Positions 1 through 7,220 of a stretch of DNA of 40,956 bases are shown piece by piece. The stretch lies in contig JAOPZJ010000379.1 of NCBI GenBank assembly GCA_025964155.1, positions 1 to 40,956 on the forward strand, in the 5' to 3' direction. The stretch's first letter is position 1. The number at the start of each line of letters is the position of its first letter. Both the position numbers and the translations under genes were made by a program. The DNA comes from Solirubrobacterales bacterium. GTDB lineage: Bacteria > Actinomycetota > Thermoleophilia > Solirubrobacterales > Solirubrobacteraceae. A model generated the notes under the pieces. The model ran no database searches. It had not been told where the DNA came from and saw only the letters and a program-made list of their open reading frames with translations.

Positions 1-480
1 GGCGGGGTGCGCGGCGCCGAGGCGGCGACGCTGGCCATCATGGCCGGCGGCCCGACCGCCGCGCTCGACCGCGCCCAGCCGCTCTTCGACGTCCTCGGGG
101 CCGAGACCTACCGCTTCGGCGAGCGACCCGGCGCGAGCCAGGCGGCCAAGCTCGCCAATCAGGTGATGATGGCCGTGGCGATCGCCGGGACCCACGAGGG
201 CCTGGCGCTGGCCCGCGACTACGGCGTCGACGAGGCGACGGTCATCGACGCCATCGGCGCAAGCACCGGCGCCAGCTGGCCGCTGGCCCACTGGGATTGG
301 ATGCGCAGCCTGTGGGAGGAGTACGAGCCCGACAACGCACTGGACATCCTCGACAAGGATCTGCGCGCGGTCGTCGCGGCGGTGGCGACGCGGGACGTCG
401 ACCTGCCGGTCACCGACGCGGTGTTCACCCGCCTCACCGACCTGTGGGGCGCCGCGCGCCGTGCGGCGGCCGACCGATGA
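1..480 (+). CDS. 3-hydroxyisobutyrate dehydrogenase-like protein, C-terminal part (5' end outside window)
   Basis: The reading frame is open from base 1, so the gene is cut by the window edge; about 159 residues remain. The first visible residues (GGVRGAEAATLAIMAGG) match the substrate-binding segment that follows the DxPVSGG motif of beta-hydroxyacid dehydrogenases. The catalytic lysine sits in AAKLANQ, and an all-helical C-terminal NAD-binding domain follows. The N-terminal Rossmann domain lies upstream. The family oxidises 3-hydroxyisobutyrate or reduces tartronate semialdehyde with NAD(P). It ends 26 bases before the stop of the convergent FadR-type regulator, so it belongs to an operon that enters the window from the left. 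A full-length paralogue lies at 6306-7220. Exact substrate unknown. Confidence 0.85.
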   Translation, partial: GGVRGAEAATLAIMAGGPTAALDRAQPLFDVLGAETYRFGERPGASQAAKLANQVMMAVAIAGTHEGLALARDYGVDEATVIDAIGASTGASWPLAHWDWMRSLWEEYEPDNALDILDKDLRAVVAAVATRDVDLPVTDAVFTRLTDLWGAARRAAADR

Positions 481-506
481 GCCCGCGCCCCGTCGGCCGC
501 CCGCGC

Positions 507-1214
507 TCAGCGCAGGTCGAAGAAGCGGACGAAGTAGTCGAGGTGACGGGCCATCGCCTCCTGGGCGGCCGCGCCGTCGCCCGCCTCGACCGCCGCGACG
601 ATCTCGTCCAGGTGGGCGAAGATGCGGTCGCGTTCGACGCCCTGCACGTCGTCGCTGAAGCGCCGGAACGCCGTGGCCGTCGCCCCCGCGAAGCCGACGA
701 TCAGCGGGTTGTGGCCGCACTCGGCGAGCGCGCGGTGGAACGCGAGGTCGAGTGCCAGGACGTCGTCCTCCTCGCTCGGCGGCGCGGTGGGCTCGGGCAG
801 GGCGGCGCGCAGGCGCACCAGGTCCTCGTCGGTGCGGTGCTCGGCCGCCGCGGCCGCGCTGCGCAGCTCCAGCGCGTAGCGGACCTCGAACAGTTGCGCG
901 TACGTCAGGGTCTTCATGCTCAGCGACAGCGAGATCACCTCGGCGACGCTGGTGTCCAGCGCGCGCAACGACATCTCGGCCACCCGGTAGCCGCCGGTGC
1001 GCCCGCGGGAGGAGACGAGCACGTGCTCCGACCGCAGCGTGCGCAGCGCCTCGCGCACCGTCGGACGGCTGACGCCGAACATCTCGGCCAGCCGCTCCTC
1101 GCTGGGAAGCCGGTCCCCGGGCGCGAGCGTGCCGTCCAGGACCGACGCCTTGAGGTTCGCGGCGATCTGCTCCGGGGCGGACTGCACGCGGCGCGGCGTC
1201 AACGGGGAGGACAC
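507..1214 (-). CDS. FadR/FCD-type GntR transcriptional regulator (regulator 1)
   Basis: The protein has 235 residues. An N-terminal winged helix-turn-helix spans about residues 12-78, with the recognition region FGVSRPTVREALRTLR and wing GRTGGYRV. An FCD ligand-binding domain fills the rest; its likely metal-binding residues are in LDLAFHRALAECGHNP and the late RHLDYF. Such regulators bind a small acid or metal-acid complex and usually repress nearby catabolic genes. It is divergent from hyuA1, with 50 bases between the starts, so control of hyuA1-hyuB1 is likely. That spacer has a short dyad (1223-1232). It is clearly paralogous to the regulator at 12301-13011, sharing VLDGTL-PGDRLP and the HNP-IVGF block. 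The effector is unknown. Confidence 0.9.
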   Translation of the reverse strand: MSSPLTPRRVQSAPEQIAANLKASVLDGTLAPGDRLPSEERLAEMFGVSRPTVREALRTLRSEHVLVSSRGRTGGYRVAEMSLRALDTSVAEVISLSLSMKTLTYAQLFEVRYALELRSAAAAAEHRTDEDLVRLRAALPEPTAPPSEEDDVLALDLAFHRALAECGHNPLIVGFAGATATAFRRFSDDVQGVERDRIFAHLDEIVAAVEAGDGAAAQEAMARHLDYFVRFFDLR

Positions 1215-1264
1215 GCCGGCAACTGTAAACAGATCAATGGGTTGGCAATGGACGGGAGTCGCAC
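1215..1264. promoter_or_regulatory. Divergent promoter region between FadR-type regulator 1 and hyuA1, with a short dyad
   Basis: These 50 bases separate two divergent starts. They contain the inverted repeat CTGT-AA-ACAG at 1223-1232, a plausible half-site pair for the adjacent regulator. A purine-rich GGGAG about eight bases before the GTG at 1265 is the likely ribosome binding site for hyuA1. No convincing -10/-35 pair was identified. The operator role is inference. Confidence 0.4.
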
Positions 1265-3352
1265 GTGACCTATCTGGTGGGCATCGACGTCGGGGGGACG
1301 TTCACGGACTTCGTGATCGTCGACGAGCGCGACCGCTCCTACCGCGCGCACAAGTCGCCGAGCACTCCGGCCGACCCGTCCGAGGGGCTGCTGCGCGGGC
1401 TGCGGGAGATCGCCGAGCTGCTCGGCCTGGCGCTCGAGGACTTCCTGGCCGAGCTGTCGCTGATCGTCCACGGCACGACGGTCACCACCAACGCCGTGCT
1501 CACGGGCCGCGGTGCGGGGACCGGCCTGCTCACGACCGAGGGCTTCCGCGACGTCCTGGAGATGCGGCGCGGCGTTCGCAGCCGCGAGCACCTGTACGAC
1601 AACACCTACGTCGCGCCGCCGCCGCTGGTGCCGCGCGCCCGGCGGCTGCCGGTGCCCGAGCGCGTCGACGCGGCCGGCGAGGTGCGCACGCCGCTCGATC
1701 GCGAGGCGCTGGCCCGAGCCGTCACCCAGCTCGTGGATGACGGGGTGGAGGCGCTCGCCGTGTGCTTCATGCACGCCTACGCCAACGACGAGCACGAGCG
1801 GCAGGCCCGAGCGGTGATCGAGGAGCTCGCGCCCGACCTCTTCCTGTCGGTGTCCAGTGAGGTGCTGCCGCAGGTGCGCATCAATGACCGGGTCAGCACC
1901 ACGGTGATGAACTCGTACGTCGGCCCGGTGCTGCGGCGCTACGTCGACCGCCTCGTCGCCGGCCTCGCCGAGCTCGGCTTCCCCGGGCTCCTGCTGGTCT
2001 TGCAGTCCAACGGCGGCGTCGCGACGCCGGAGCTCGTCAGCCGGCTGCCGGCGACGACGGTGCTCTCCGGGCCGGCGGGCGGCCCGGTCGCCGGGCTCGC
2101 GCACGCCCGCGAGCGCGGGGTGAGCGACTGCATCGTCGTCGACATGGGCGGGACGAGCTACGACGCCTCGATCGTCAAGGACGGCGAGGTACAGACCACC
2201 CGGGAGGGCGAGATCGACCGCCATCCGATCTCGCTGCCGATGACCGACGTGCACACGGTCGGGGCAGGTGGCGGGTCGATCGCGTGGCTCGACGACGGCG
2301 GCCTGCTGCATCTGGGCCCGCAGAGCGCCGGAGCTCATCCGGGCCCGGCCGCCTACGGCCGCGGCGGGACCGAGCCGACGTGCACCGACGCCGACCTCGT
2401 CCTCGGATACCTGGATCCGCAGTACTTCCTCGGCGGCCGGATGGCCCTGCGTCCCGACCTGGCGCGGGAGGCGATCGAGCGGAGGATCGCTCAGCCACTG
2501 GGCCTCGACGTCACCGCGGCGGCCGGCGCCATGCTCGAGGTCATCACGCTGATCATGGCGGCGGGGACCAAGGACATGGCCTTCAAGCGCGGCTTCGATC
2601 CGCGCGAGCTGCTGCTCGTCTCCGCGGGCGGGGCGGGCCCGCTGCACGCCGGGATGATCGCCGAGGAGCTCGACATCGAGCGCGTCGTCATCCCGCGGAT
2701 GTCGGCGGTCCTGTGTGCGTTCGGAATGCTGCTCGCCGACCTGCGCCACGACTACGTCCGCAGCTACAGCCGCCCGTGGGACCAGCTGGACCCGGCGCAC
2801 GCCGGTGACCTGGTCGACCGCATGGTCGCGACCGGGATGGCCGCGCTCGAGCAGGAGGGGATCGCGCCCGCCGACCGGTCCGCCGTCGGCAGCGCCGACC
2901 TGCGCTACCGCGGCCAGCACCACGAGGTGTCGGTGACCTTCGACCCGGCGAGCCTCTCGGCGGAGGGCCTGGGGGCAATCGAGGACGCGTTCCACCGGCG
3001 GCACGAGGAGCTCTACGGCTTCAGCTCCCGCGGGCGGCCGATGGACATCGTGTCGCTGCGGGCGACGACGCTCGGCCGCCGGCCCGACCTTCGCCTGCAG
3101 CCCGCCGCGGCCGGCGACCCGAGCCGCCTGCCGTGCCGGACGCCGCGGCCGGTGTACCTGCCCTCGACCGGCACGATGGAGACCGTTCAGGTCTACGACG
3201 GCGATCTGCTCGTCCCCGGCCACCGCATCGTCGGGCCGGCGGTCGTCGAAGCGGCGACGACCACGCTGTTCGTCCCGGAGCGCTTCGACGTCCTCGTCGA
3301 CCGGTCCGGCAACCTCATCATGCACCGCAAGGGCCTGGAGGAGCACATCTGA
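1265..3352 (+). CDS. hyuA: Hydantoinase/oxoprolinase family protein, subunit A (HyuA-type, copy 1)
   Basis: The protein has 695 residues, normal for the family. It carries the ASKHA-type ATPase signature at the N terminus (VGIDVGGTFTDFVIV), the family block VHGTTVTTNAVL (about residues 69-80) and the second phosphate motif VDMGGTSYDASIV. With a HyuB partner, such proteins hydrolyse or carboxylate cyclic amides and ketones at the cost of ATP: N-methylhydantoinase, 5-oxoprolinase, caprolactamase and acetophenone carboxylase all belong here. The GTG start at 1265 is chosen because it precedes the conserved N terminus directly and has GGGAG upstream. It overlaps hyuB1 by one base (TGATG). The substrate is not readable; only the family is certain. 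Confidence 0.93.
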   Translation: MTYLVGIDVGGTFTDFVIVDERDRSYRAHKSPSTPADPSEGLLRGLREIAELLGLALEDFLAELSLIVHGTTVTTNAVLTGRGAGTGLLTTEGFRDVLEMRRGVRSREHLYDNTYVAPPPLVPRARRLPVPERVDAAGEVRTPLDREALARAVTQLVDDGVEALAVCFMHAYANDEHERQARAVIEELAPDLFLSVSSEVLPQVRINDRVSTTVMNSYVGPVLRRYVDRLVAGLAELGFPGLLLVLQSNGGVATPELVSRLPATTVLSGPAGGPVAGLAHARERGVSDCIVVDMGGTSYDASIVKDGEVQTTREGEIDRHPISLPMTDVHTVGAGGGSIAWLDDGGLLHLGPQSAGAHPGPAAYGRGGTEPTCTDADLVLGYLDPQYFLGGRMALRPDLAREAIERRIAQPLGLDVTAAAGAMLEVITLIMAAGTKDMAFKRGFDPRELLLVSAGGAGPLHAGMIAEELDIERVVIPRMSAVLCAFGMLLADLRHDYVRSYSRPWDQLDPAHAGDLVDRMVATGMAALEQEGIAPADRSAVGSADLRYRGQHHEVSVTFDPASLSAEGLGAIEDAFHRRHEELYGFSSRGRPMDIVSLRATTLGRRPDLRLQPAAAGDPSRLPCRTPRPVYLPSTGTMETVQVYDGDLLVPGHRIVGPAVVEAATTTLFVPERFDVLVDRSGNLIMHRKGLEEHI

Positions 3353-5046
3353 TGCGTACTGATCCGATCCTCACCTCGATCGTCGCCAGCCGGCTGAAGA
3401 CCATCGGCGAGCGCATGGGCGTCGTCGTCGAGCGCAGCGCGCGCTCACCGCTGCTCGTCGAGGGGCGCGACTTCTCGGTCGGCATCTACGACGTGGACGG
3501 CACGCTCGTGGAGCAGACCGAGTACATCCCCGTGCTCGGGTACGCCACCACGCCGGCGATGAAGCACATCGCCGGGCGCTTCGCGGGGCGCGTGGCCGCC
3601 GGCGACGTGATCCTCCACAACGACCCGTACACCGGCGGCAACCAGCTGTCGGACTGGCGGGTCACGAAGCCCGTCTTCAACGCCGGCGAGCACGTGGCGT
3701 GGGTCGTCATCGTCGCCCACCAGGCGGACATCGGAGGGAACGTGCCGGGCTCCTACAACCCGTTCGCGACCGACATGTGGCAGGAGGGGCTCCGGATCAC
3801 CCCGGTGAAGCTCTACGACGCGGGGGTCCGCCGCGACGACGTCTGGGACCTCGTCTTCGGCAACGTGCGCCTCGACGTGGTGGCGGATGACGTGACCGCC
3901 ATGATCGGTGCCTGCACCGTCGGCGAGCGCGAGCTCGTCGCCCTGCTCGAGCGCTACGGCATCGAGCGCTACCGCACCGCCGTCGCCGGGCTTCTGGACG
4001 CGGCGGAGAGCAGCGCCCGGGTCGTCATCAACGGGATCGCCGACGGCGTCTACCGCGCCGACTGGGTCGTCCACGACGACGGCATCGACCACGACGGGCG
4101 GTGGACGATCCGCCTCGCCGTCACGGTCGCCGGGGACCGCATGACGTTCGACTTCGCGGGGACCGACGACCAGGCGACCGGGTACATCAACACCCCGCGT
4201 GCCGTGACGATCTCCGCGGTGATGATCGCCTTCTTCATGGTCGCCGAGGATGAGCTGCCCCACAACGACGGCGTCCTGCGCTGCATCGACGTGCTGACGC
4301 CGGAGGGCAGCCTCGTGAACCCGCGCTTCCCCGCGCCCACCTGCTTCGGCAACCACGTCGCCGACCAGCTTGCGGCGGTGATCATGCTGGCGCTCGTCGA
4401 CGCCGTGCCACGCCGCGTTACCGCCGCCTGGAACCACCTGCTCGCGTCGATCGTCAGCGGCTGGGACGAGCGCGTGCAGGCGCCGTACGTCGACATCCTC
4501 ATCAACGCCTGCAAGGGCGGCGGCGGCGCGACCTTCGGCGCCGACGGCTACGACCACATCGGGCTGATCGGCTCCGGCGGCGCGATCGCGGCGCAGGACC
4601 CGGAAATGTTCGAGGTCGTCAACCCGCACCTGCTGCACCGCTTCGAGTACCTGCCGGACTCGGCCGGAGCCGGCACCTGGCGCGGTGGCCTGGGCGTGAT
4701 CACCGAGCTCGAGTTCCTCGACGACGGCGCGCAGATGAGCATCTTCGGGGACGGCGACACGGAAGCGACGACGGCGTTCGGCATCCTGGGCGGCACCAGC
4801 GGCTCCACGAACGAGATCACGTTCACCTACCCCGACGGGACGGTCCACCGGCCGCGGCTGAAGGACCTGGTCTCGGACATCCCGCGCGGCACGATCTACC
4901 GCCAGCGGGCAGGCGGCGGGGGCGGATACGGGCACCCCAGCGAGCGACCGCGCGAGCGCGTCCACGCGGACGTCGTGAACGGCGTGCTGTCGGTGGAGCG
5001 TGCGCGCGAGCTGTACGGGTACGAGCCCGACGCGCCGGCGGGGTAG
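3352..5046 (+). CDS. hyuB: Hydantoinase B/oxoprolinase family protein, subunit B (HyuB-type, copy 1)
   Basis: The protein has 564 residues. It starts with the family pattern DPILTSIVASRL-IGERMG-ERSARSP-DFSVGIYD and continues with HNDPYTGGNQLSDW, the metal/substrate-binding HNDPY region typical of HyuB. It ends with the glycine-rich block AGGGGGYGHP and the terminal DVVNGVLSVERARELYG. It is the partner of HyuA, and the two subunits form one ATP-dependent enzyme. Its start codon shares a base with the hyuA1 stop, so translation is coupled. The stop lies only six bases from that of the convergent M28 peptidase, and no hairpin separates them. The reaction is the same open question as for HyuA copy 1. 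Confidence 0.93.
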   Translation: MRTDPILTSIVASRLKTIGERMGVVVERSARSPLLVEGRDFSVGIYDVDGTLVEQTEYIPVLGYATTPAMKHIAGRFAGRVAAGDVILHNDPYTGGNQLSDWRVTKPVFNAGEHVAWVVIVAHQADIGGNVPGSYNPFATDMWQEGLRITPVKLYDAGVRRDDVWDLVFGNVRLDVVADDVTAMIGACTVGERELVALLERYGIERYRTAVAGLLDAAESSARVVINGIADGVYRADWVVHDDGIDHDGRWTIRLAVTVAGDRMTFDFAGTDDQATGYINTPRAVTISAVMIAFFMVAEDELPHNDGVLRCIDVLTPEGSLVNPRFPAPTCFGNHVADQLAAVIMLALVDAVPRRVTAAWNHLLASIVSGWDERVQAPYVDILINACKGGGGATFGADGYDHIGLIGSGGAIAAQDPEMFEVVNPHLLHRFEYLPDSAGAGTWRGGLGVITELEFLDDGAQMSIFGDGDTEATTAFGILGGTSGSTNEITFTYPDGTVHRPRLKDLVSDIPRGTIYRQRAGGGGGYGHPSERPRERVHADVVNGVLSVERARELYGYEPDAPAG

Positions 5047-5052
5047 CGCCGC

Positions 5053-6309
5053 TCACCGACAGGGAGGCAGCTCCCCGCCTTCGGCGGTCGCCAGCCACAG
5101 AGCGACCGAGGCGCCCGCGCGGGCGTCCTGCGCCAGACGCGTCGGATCGACCCACCGCGGGACGTCGCCGGCGCTGTGGTAGTACGGGTGCGGCGGCGGG
5201 TGGCGCCAGAGCAGGCAGGTCTCGACGCCCGCGTCGGCGAACGGCGCGTTGTCGGTATAGGGGAAGTTTCGGGCGTCGATCGACTGCTCGGCGTGCCACC
5301 CGGTGCGGGCCGCGCATGCGACCGCCGCGTCCCGGAGCCCCGGCGTGGCGATCACCGTGCGCGTTGCGTCGACGGGTGGGCCGAGCGCGTCGAAGTTGAC
5401 CATGCCTGCCATCGTGGCGGGGTCGCCGGCCGTCACGTGATGGGCGGCGCCCCAGGCGGCGGGCTCCTCGGCAGCGAAGGCGACGAACGTCATCGTCCGG
5501 CGGAACGGGAGCGCGCTCCAGCCGCGGGCCAGGGCCAGCAGTGCGGCCAGGCCGGTGGCGTTGTCCGACGCACCCGGGCTCTCGCGCTGCGTGTCGTAAT
5601 GGGCGCCGACGACGACCCGCTCCCCGGGCGTGGTGTCGCCGCGGATCTCGCCCACGACGTTCGCGGTCGTGCGCTCGGCGTACGCGGCGACGTGCCGCAC
5701 CGTGACCCGGACGGGGCCGGCCACGAGGGCGGCGAGCAGCCGCCCGCCGGCGCGTGCCTCCACCGAGACGCCGGGGAAGTCGAGCACCCGGCCCGTCCAC
5801 GGCGGACCGGCCGGCGCGGGGTGGAAGGTCGCCGTGAAGTGCCCGACCAGGCCGTCCGGCGTCGCGCCGACGTGCACGAGCGCCGCGATCCCGTGCCCGG
5901 CCAGGCGCGTCGCGACCGCCAGCACGAGGTCGGCACGAACGACGACAACCCGGCCCCGCAGGTCGATGCCGGCTGTCCGCGCCGCGTCGATCTCCTCCGC
6001 GGACCCCGCCCCGAGGAAGAGCGCCTCGCCGGCCGCCTCCGCGGCGGCCGTCCCCTGCAGGCCGGCACAGGGAAGCTGCAGGCCGTCGTCGGTGACGCAG
6101 CTCGCCTCGTCTGGCAGGTAGGCGAGGTAGCGGAAGCGCTCGTGCCGAACCGCGGCGAGTCCGGCCGTCCCGAACGCCTCCGTGAGCAGGTCGCGGCAGT
6201 GGGTCTCGCCCGGGGTGCCGCAGAAGCGCGGGCCGAGCCCCGCGATCCGCTCGACGTCGGCGAAGAGGGCTCCGGCGTCGAGCGCAAGCGGGTCGGCGGA
6301 GTGGATCAG
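5053..6309 (-). CDS. M28-family metallopeptidase with PA-like insert, probable CTG start
   Basis: About 418 residues. The di-zinc site of M28 peptidases is visible: AHYDT (His237, Asp239), GASDNATG (Asp249), FAAEEP (Glu281-282), NFDALG (Asp307) and YYHSAGD (His378). A PA-like insert covers about residues 95-165. Members are aminopeptidases or carboxypeptidases acting on small peptides or N-acyl amino acids. No signal peptide is visible, so it is probably cytoplasmic. The frame has no ATG, GTG or TTG near the conserved N terminus. A CTG at 6309 overlaps the upstream stop in the arrangement CTGA, mirroring the ATGA overlaps of the same operon, and is the best start. The next ATG (6495) would read through about 190 bases of the upstream gene in arginine-rich shadow sequence. 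It is the last gene of the creatinase-like/hyuB2/hyuA2 operon. Confidence 0.85.
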   Translation of the reverse strand: MIHSADPLALDAGALFADVERIAGLGPRFCGTPGETHCRDLLTEAFGTAGLAAVRHERFRYLAYLPDEASCVTDDGLQLPCAGLQGTAAAEAAGEALFLGAGSAEEIDAARTAGIDLRGRVVVVRADLVLAVATRLAGHGIAALVHVGATPDGLVGHFTATFHPAPAGPPWTGRVLDFPGVSVEARAGGRLLAALVAGPVRVTVRHVAAYAERTTANVVGEIRGDTTPGERVVVGAHYDTQRESPGASDNATGLAALLALARGWSALPFRRTMTFVAFAAEEPAAWGAAHHVTAGDPATMAGMVNFDALGPPVDATRTVIATPGLRDAAVACAARTGWHAEQSIDARNFPYTDNAPFADAGVETCLLWRHPPPHPYYHSAGDVPRWVDPTRLAQDARAGASVALWLATAEGGELPPCR

Positions 6310-7220
6310 GGTGCGTCCTGGATGAGGAGCGTCGCACCCGTCTCCTCGGCGCGCAGAGCGACGAGCACGGAGAAGTCGCGGTCGCCGTAGCCGCGGTCGC
6401 GCACCTCCTCGAACGTCTCCTGAGCCAGCTTGCCGGCCCGCAACGGCACGCCGATCTCGGCGGCGTAGGTCTCGAGCAGGCCCATGTCCTTGCACATGAG
6501 GCGCACGGCGAAGTCCGCCTCGGTCCTGCCGGCCAGGACGGTGCGCGGCATCCAGTCGCTGAGGATCCAGCTGGCCCCACTGCCGCCGTCGATCGCCTCG
6601 CGCACGCGGTCCACGTCGGCGCCGGCCTTCGCCGCCAGCGCGAGCCCCTCGGCGATGCCGACGGCGATCACGGAACCCATCAGGTTGTTCGCGAGCTTCG
6701 CGATCTCGCCGTGGCCCACCGGGCCGACGTGCACCGGTCGCCCCATGGTCTCCAGGACGTTCCGGCAGCGCGCGTACGCCTCGGGATCGGCGCCGACCAT
6801 GATCGCGAGCTCGCCCTGGCGCGCGACGACCGGCCCGCCGCTGACCGGCGTGTCCAGGATCCCGACGCCGAGCGGGGCCAGGCGCGCGGCGAGCGCCTGC
6901 GGCGTCGCGGGCAGCACGGTGCTGGCGACGAGCACCGAGGCGCCCTCCGCCAGGCCGGCCTCCAGCCCGTCCTCGCCGTCCAGACAGGCCAGGATCTCCG
7001 GCGTGTCGGGCAGCAGGAGCAGGATCACGTCGCAGGCGGCGGCGAGCTCGCGCGGCGTCGCCGCGGCCGTGATGCCGAACGGGGCGAGTGCCTCGACGCG
7101 CGCCGGGTCCAGGTCGTGGGCGTGGACGGCGAAGCCCTGCTCGGCGAGCCGTTCAGCGATGCCCGCGCCGAGCGAGCCGACGCCGAGAACGCCGCAGGTC
7201 TGCTTCATGTCAGCGGACAT
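6306..7220 (-). CDS. 3-hydroxyisobutyrate dehydrogenase / tartronate semialdehyde reductase-like protein
   Basis: A complete 304-residue beta-hydroxyacid dehydrogenase. It has the Rossmann motif GVLGVGSLGAG (residues 10-20), the substrate motif DTPVSGGPVVARQG (about 123-136), the catalytic Lys175 in GEIAKLANN and the helical C-terminal domain. The acidic residue after beta-2 (HAHDLDP) suggests NAD+ rather than NADP+. ATG 7220 overlaps the hyuA2 stop by one base (TGATG); a second ATG four codons in (7208) is also possible. It is the fourth gene of the operon starting at 12215, so it probably processes a hydroxy acid or semialdehyde arising after HyuAB action. It is a paralogue of the partial gene at window position 1. 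Substrate unknown. Confidence 0.9.
   Translation of the reverse strand: MSADMKQTCGVLGVGSLGAGIAERLAEQGFAVHAHDLDPARVEALAPFGITAAATPRELAAACDVILLLLPDTPEILACLDGEDGLEAGLAEGASVLVASTVLPATPQALAARLAPLGVGILDTPVSGGPVVARQGELAIMVGADPEAYARCRNVLETMGRPVHVGPVGHGEIAKLANNLMGSVIAVGIAEGLALAAKAGADVDRVREAIDGGSGASWILSDWMPRTVLAGRTEADFAVRLMCKDMGLLETYAAEIGVPLRAGKLAQETFEEVRDRGYGDRDFSVLVALRAEETGATLLIQDAP

Noticed and set aside
1199-3346. Very long open frame on the strand opposite hyuA1 (and similar ones opposite hyuB1, hyuA2 and others)
   Set aside because: High GC keeps antisense frames open. The translation is Arg/Asp/Gly/His-rich with no motifs, whereas the plus strand carries clear family blocks.
6310-6495. ATG 6495 as start of the M28 peptidase
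   Set aside because: It would add about 60 arginine-rich residues read out of frame through the dehydrogenase C terminus; these look like shadow sequence.
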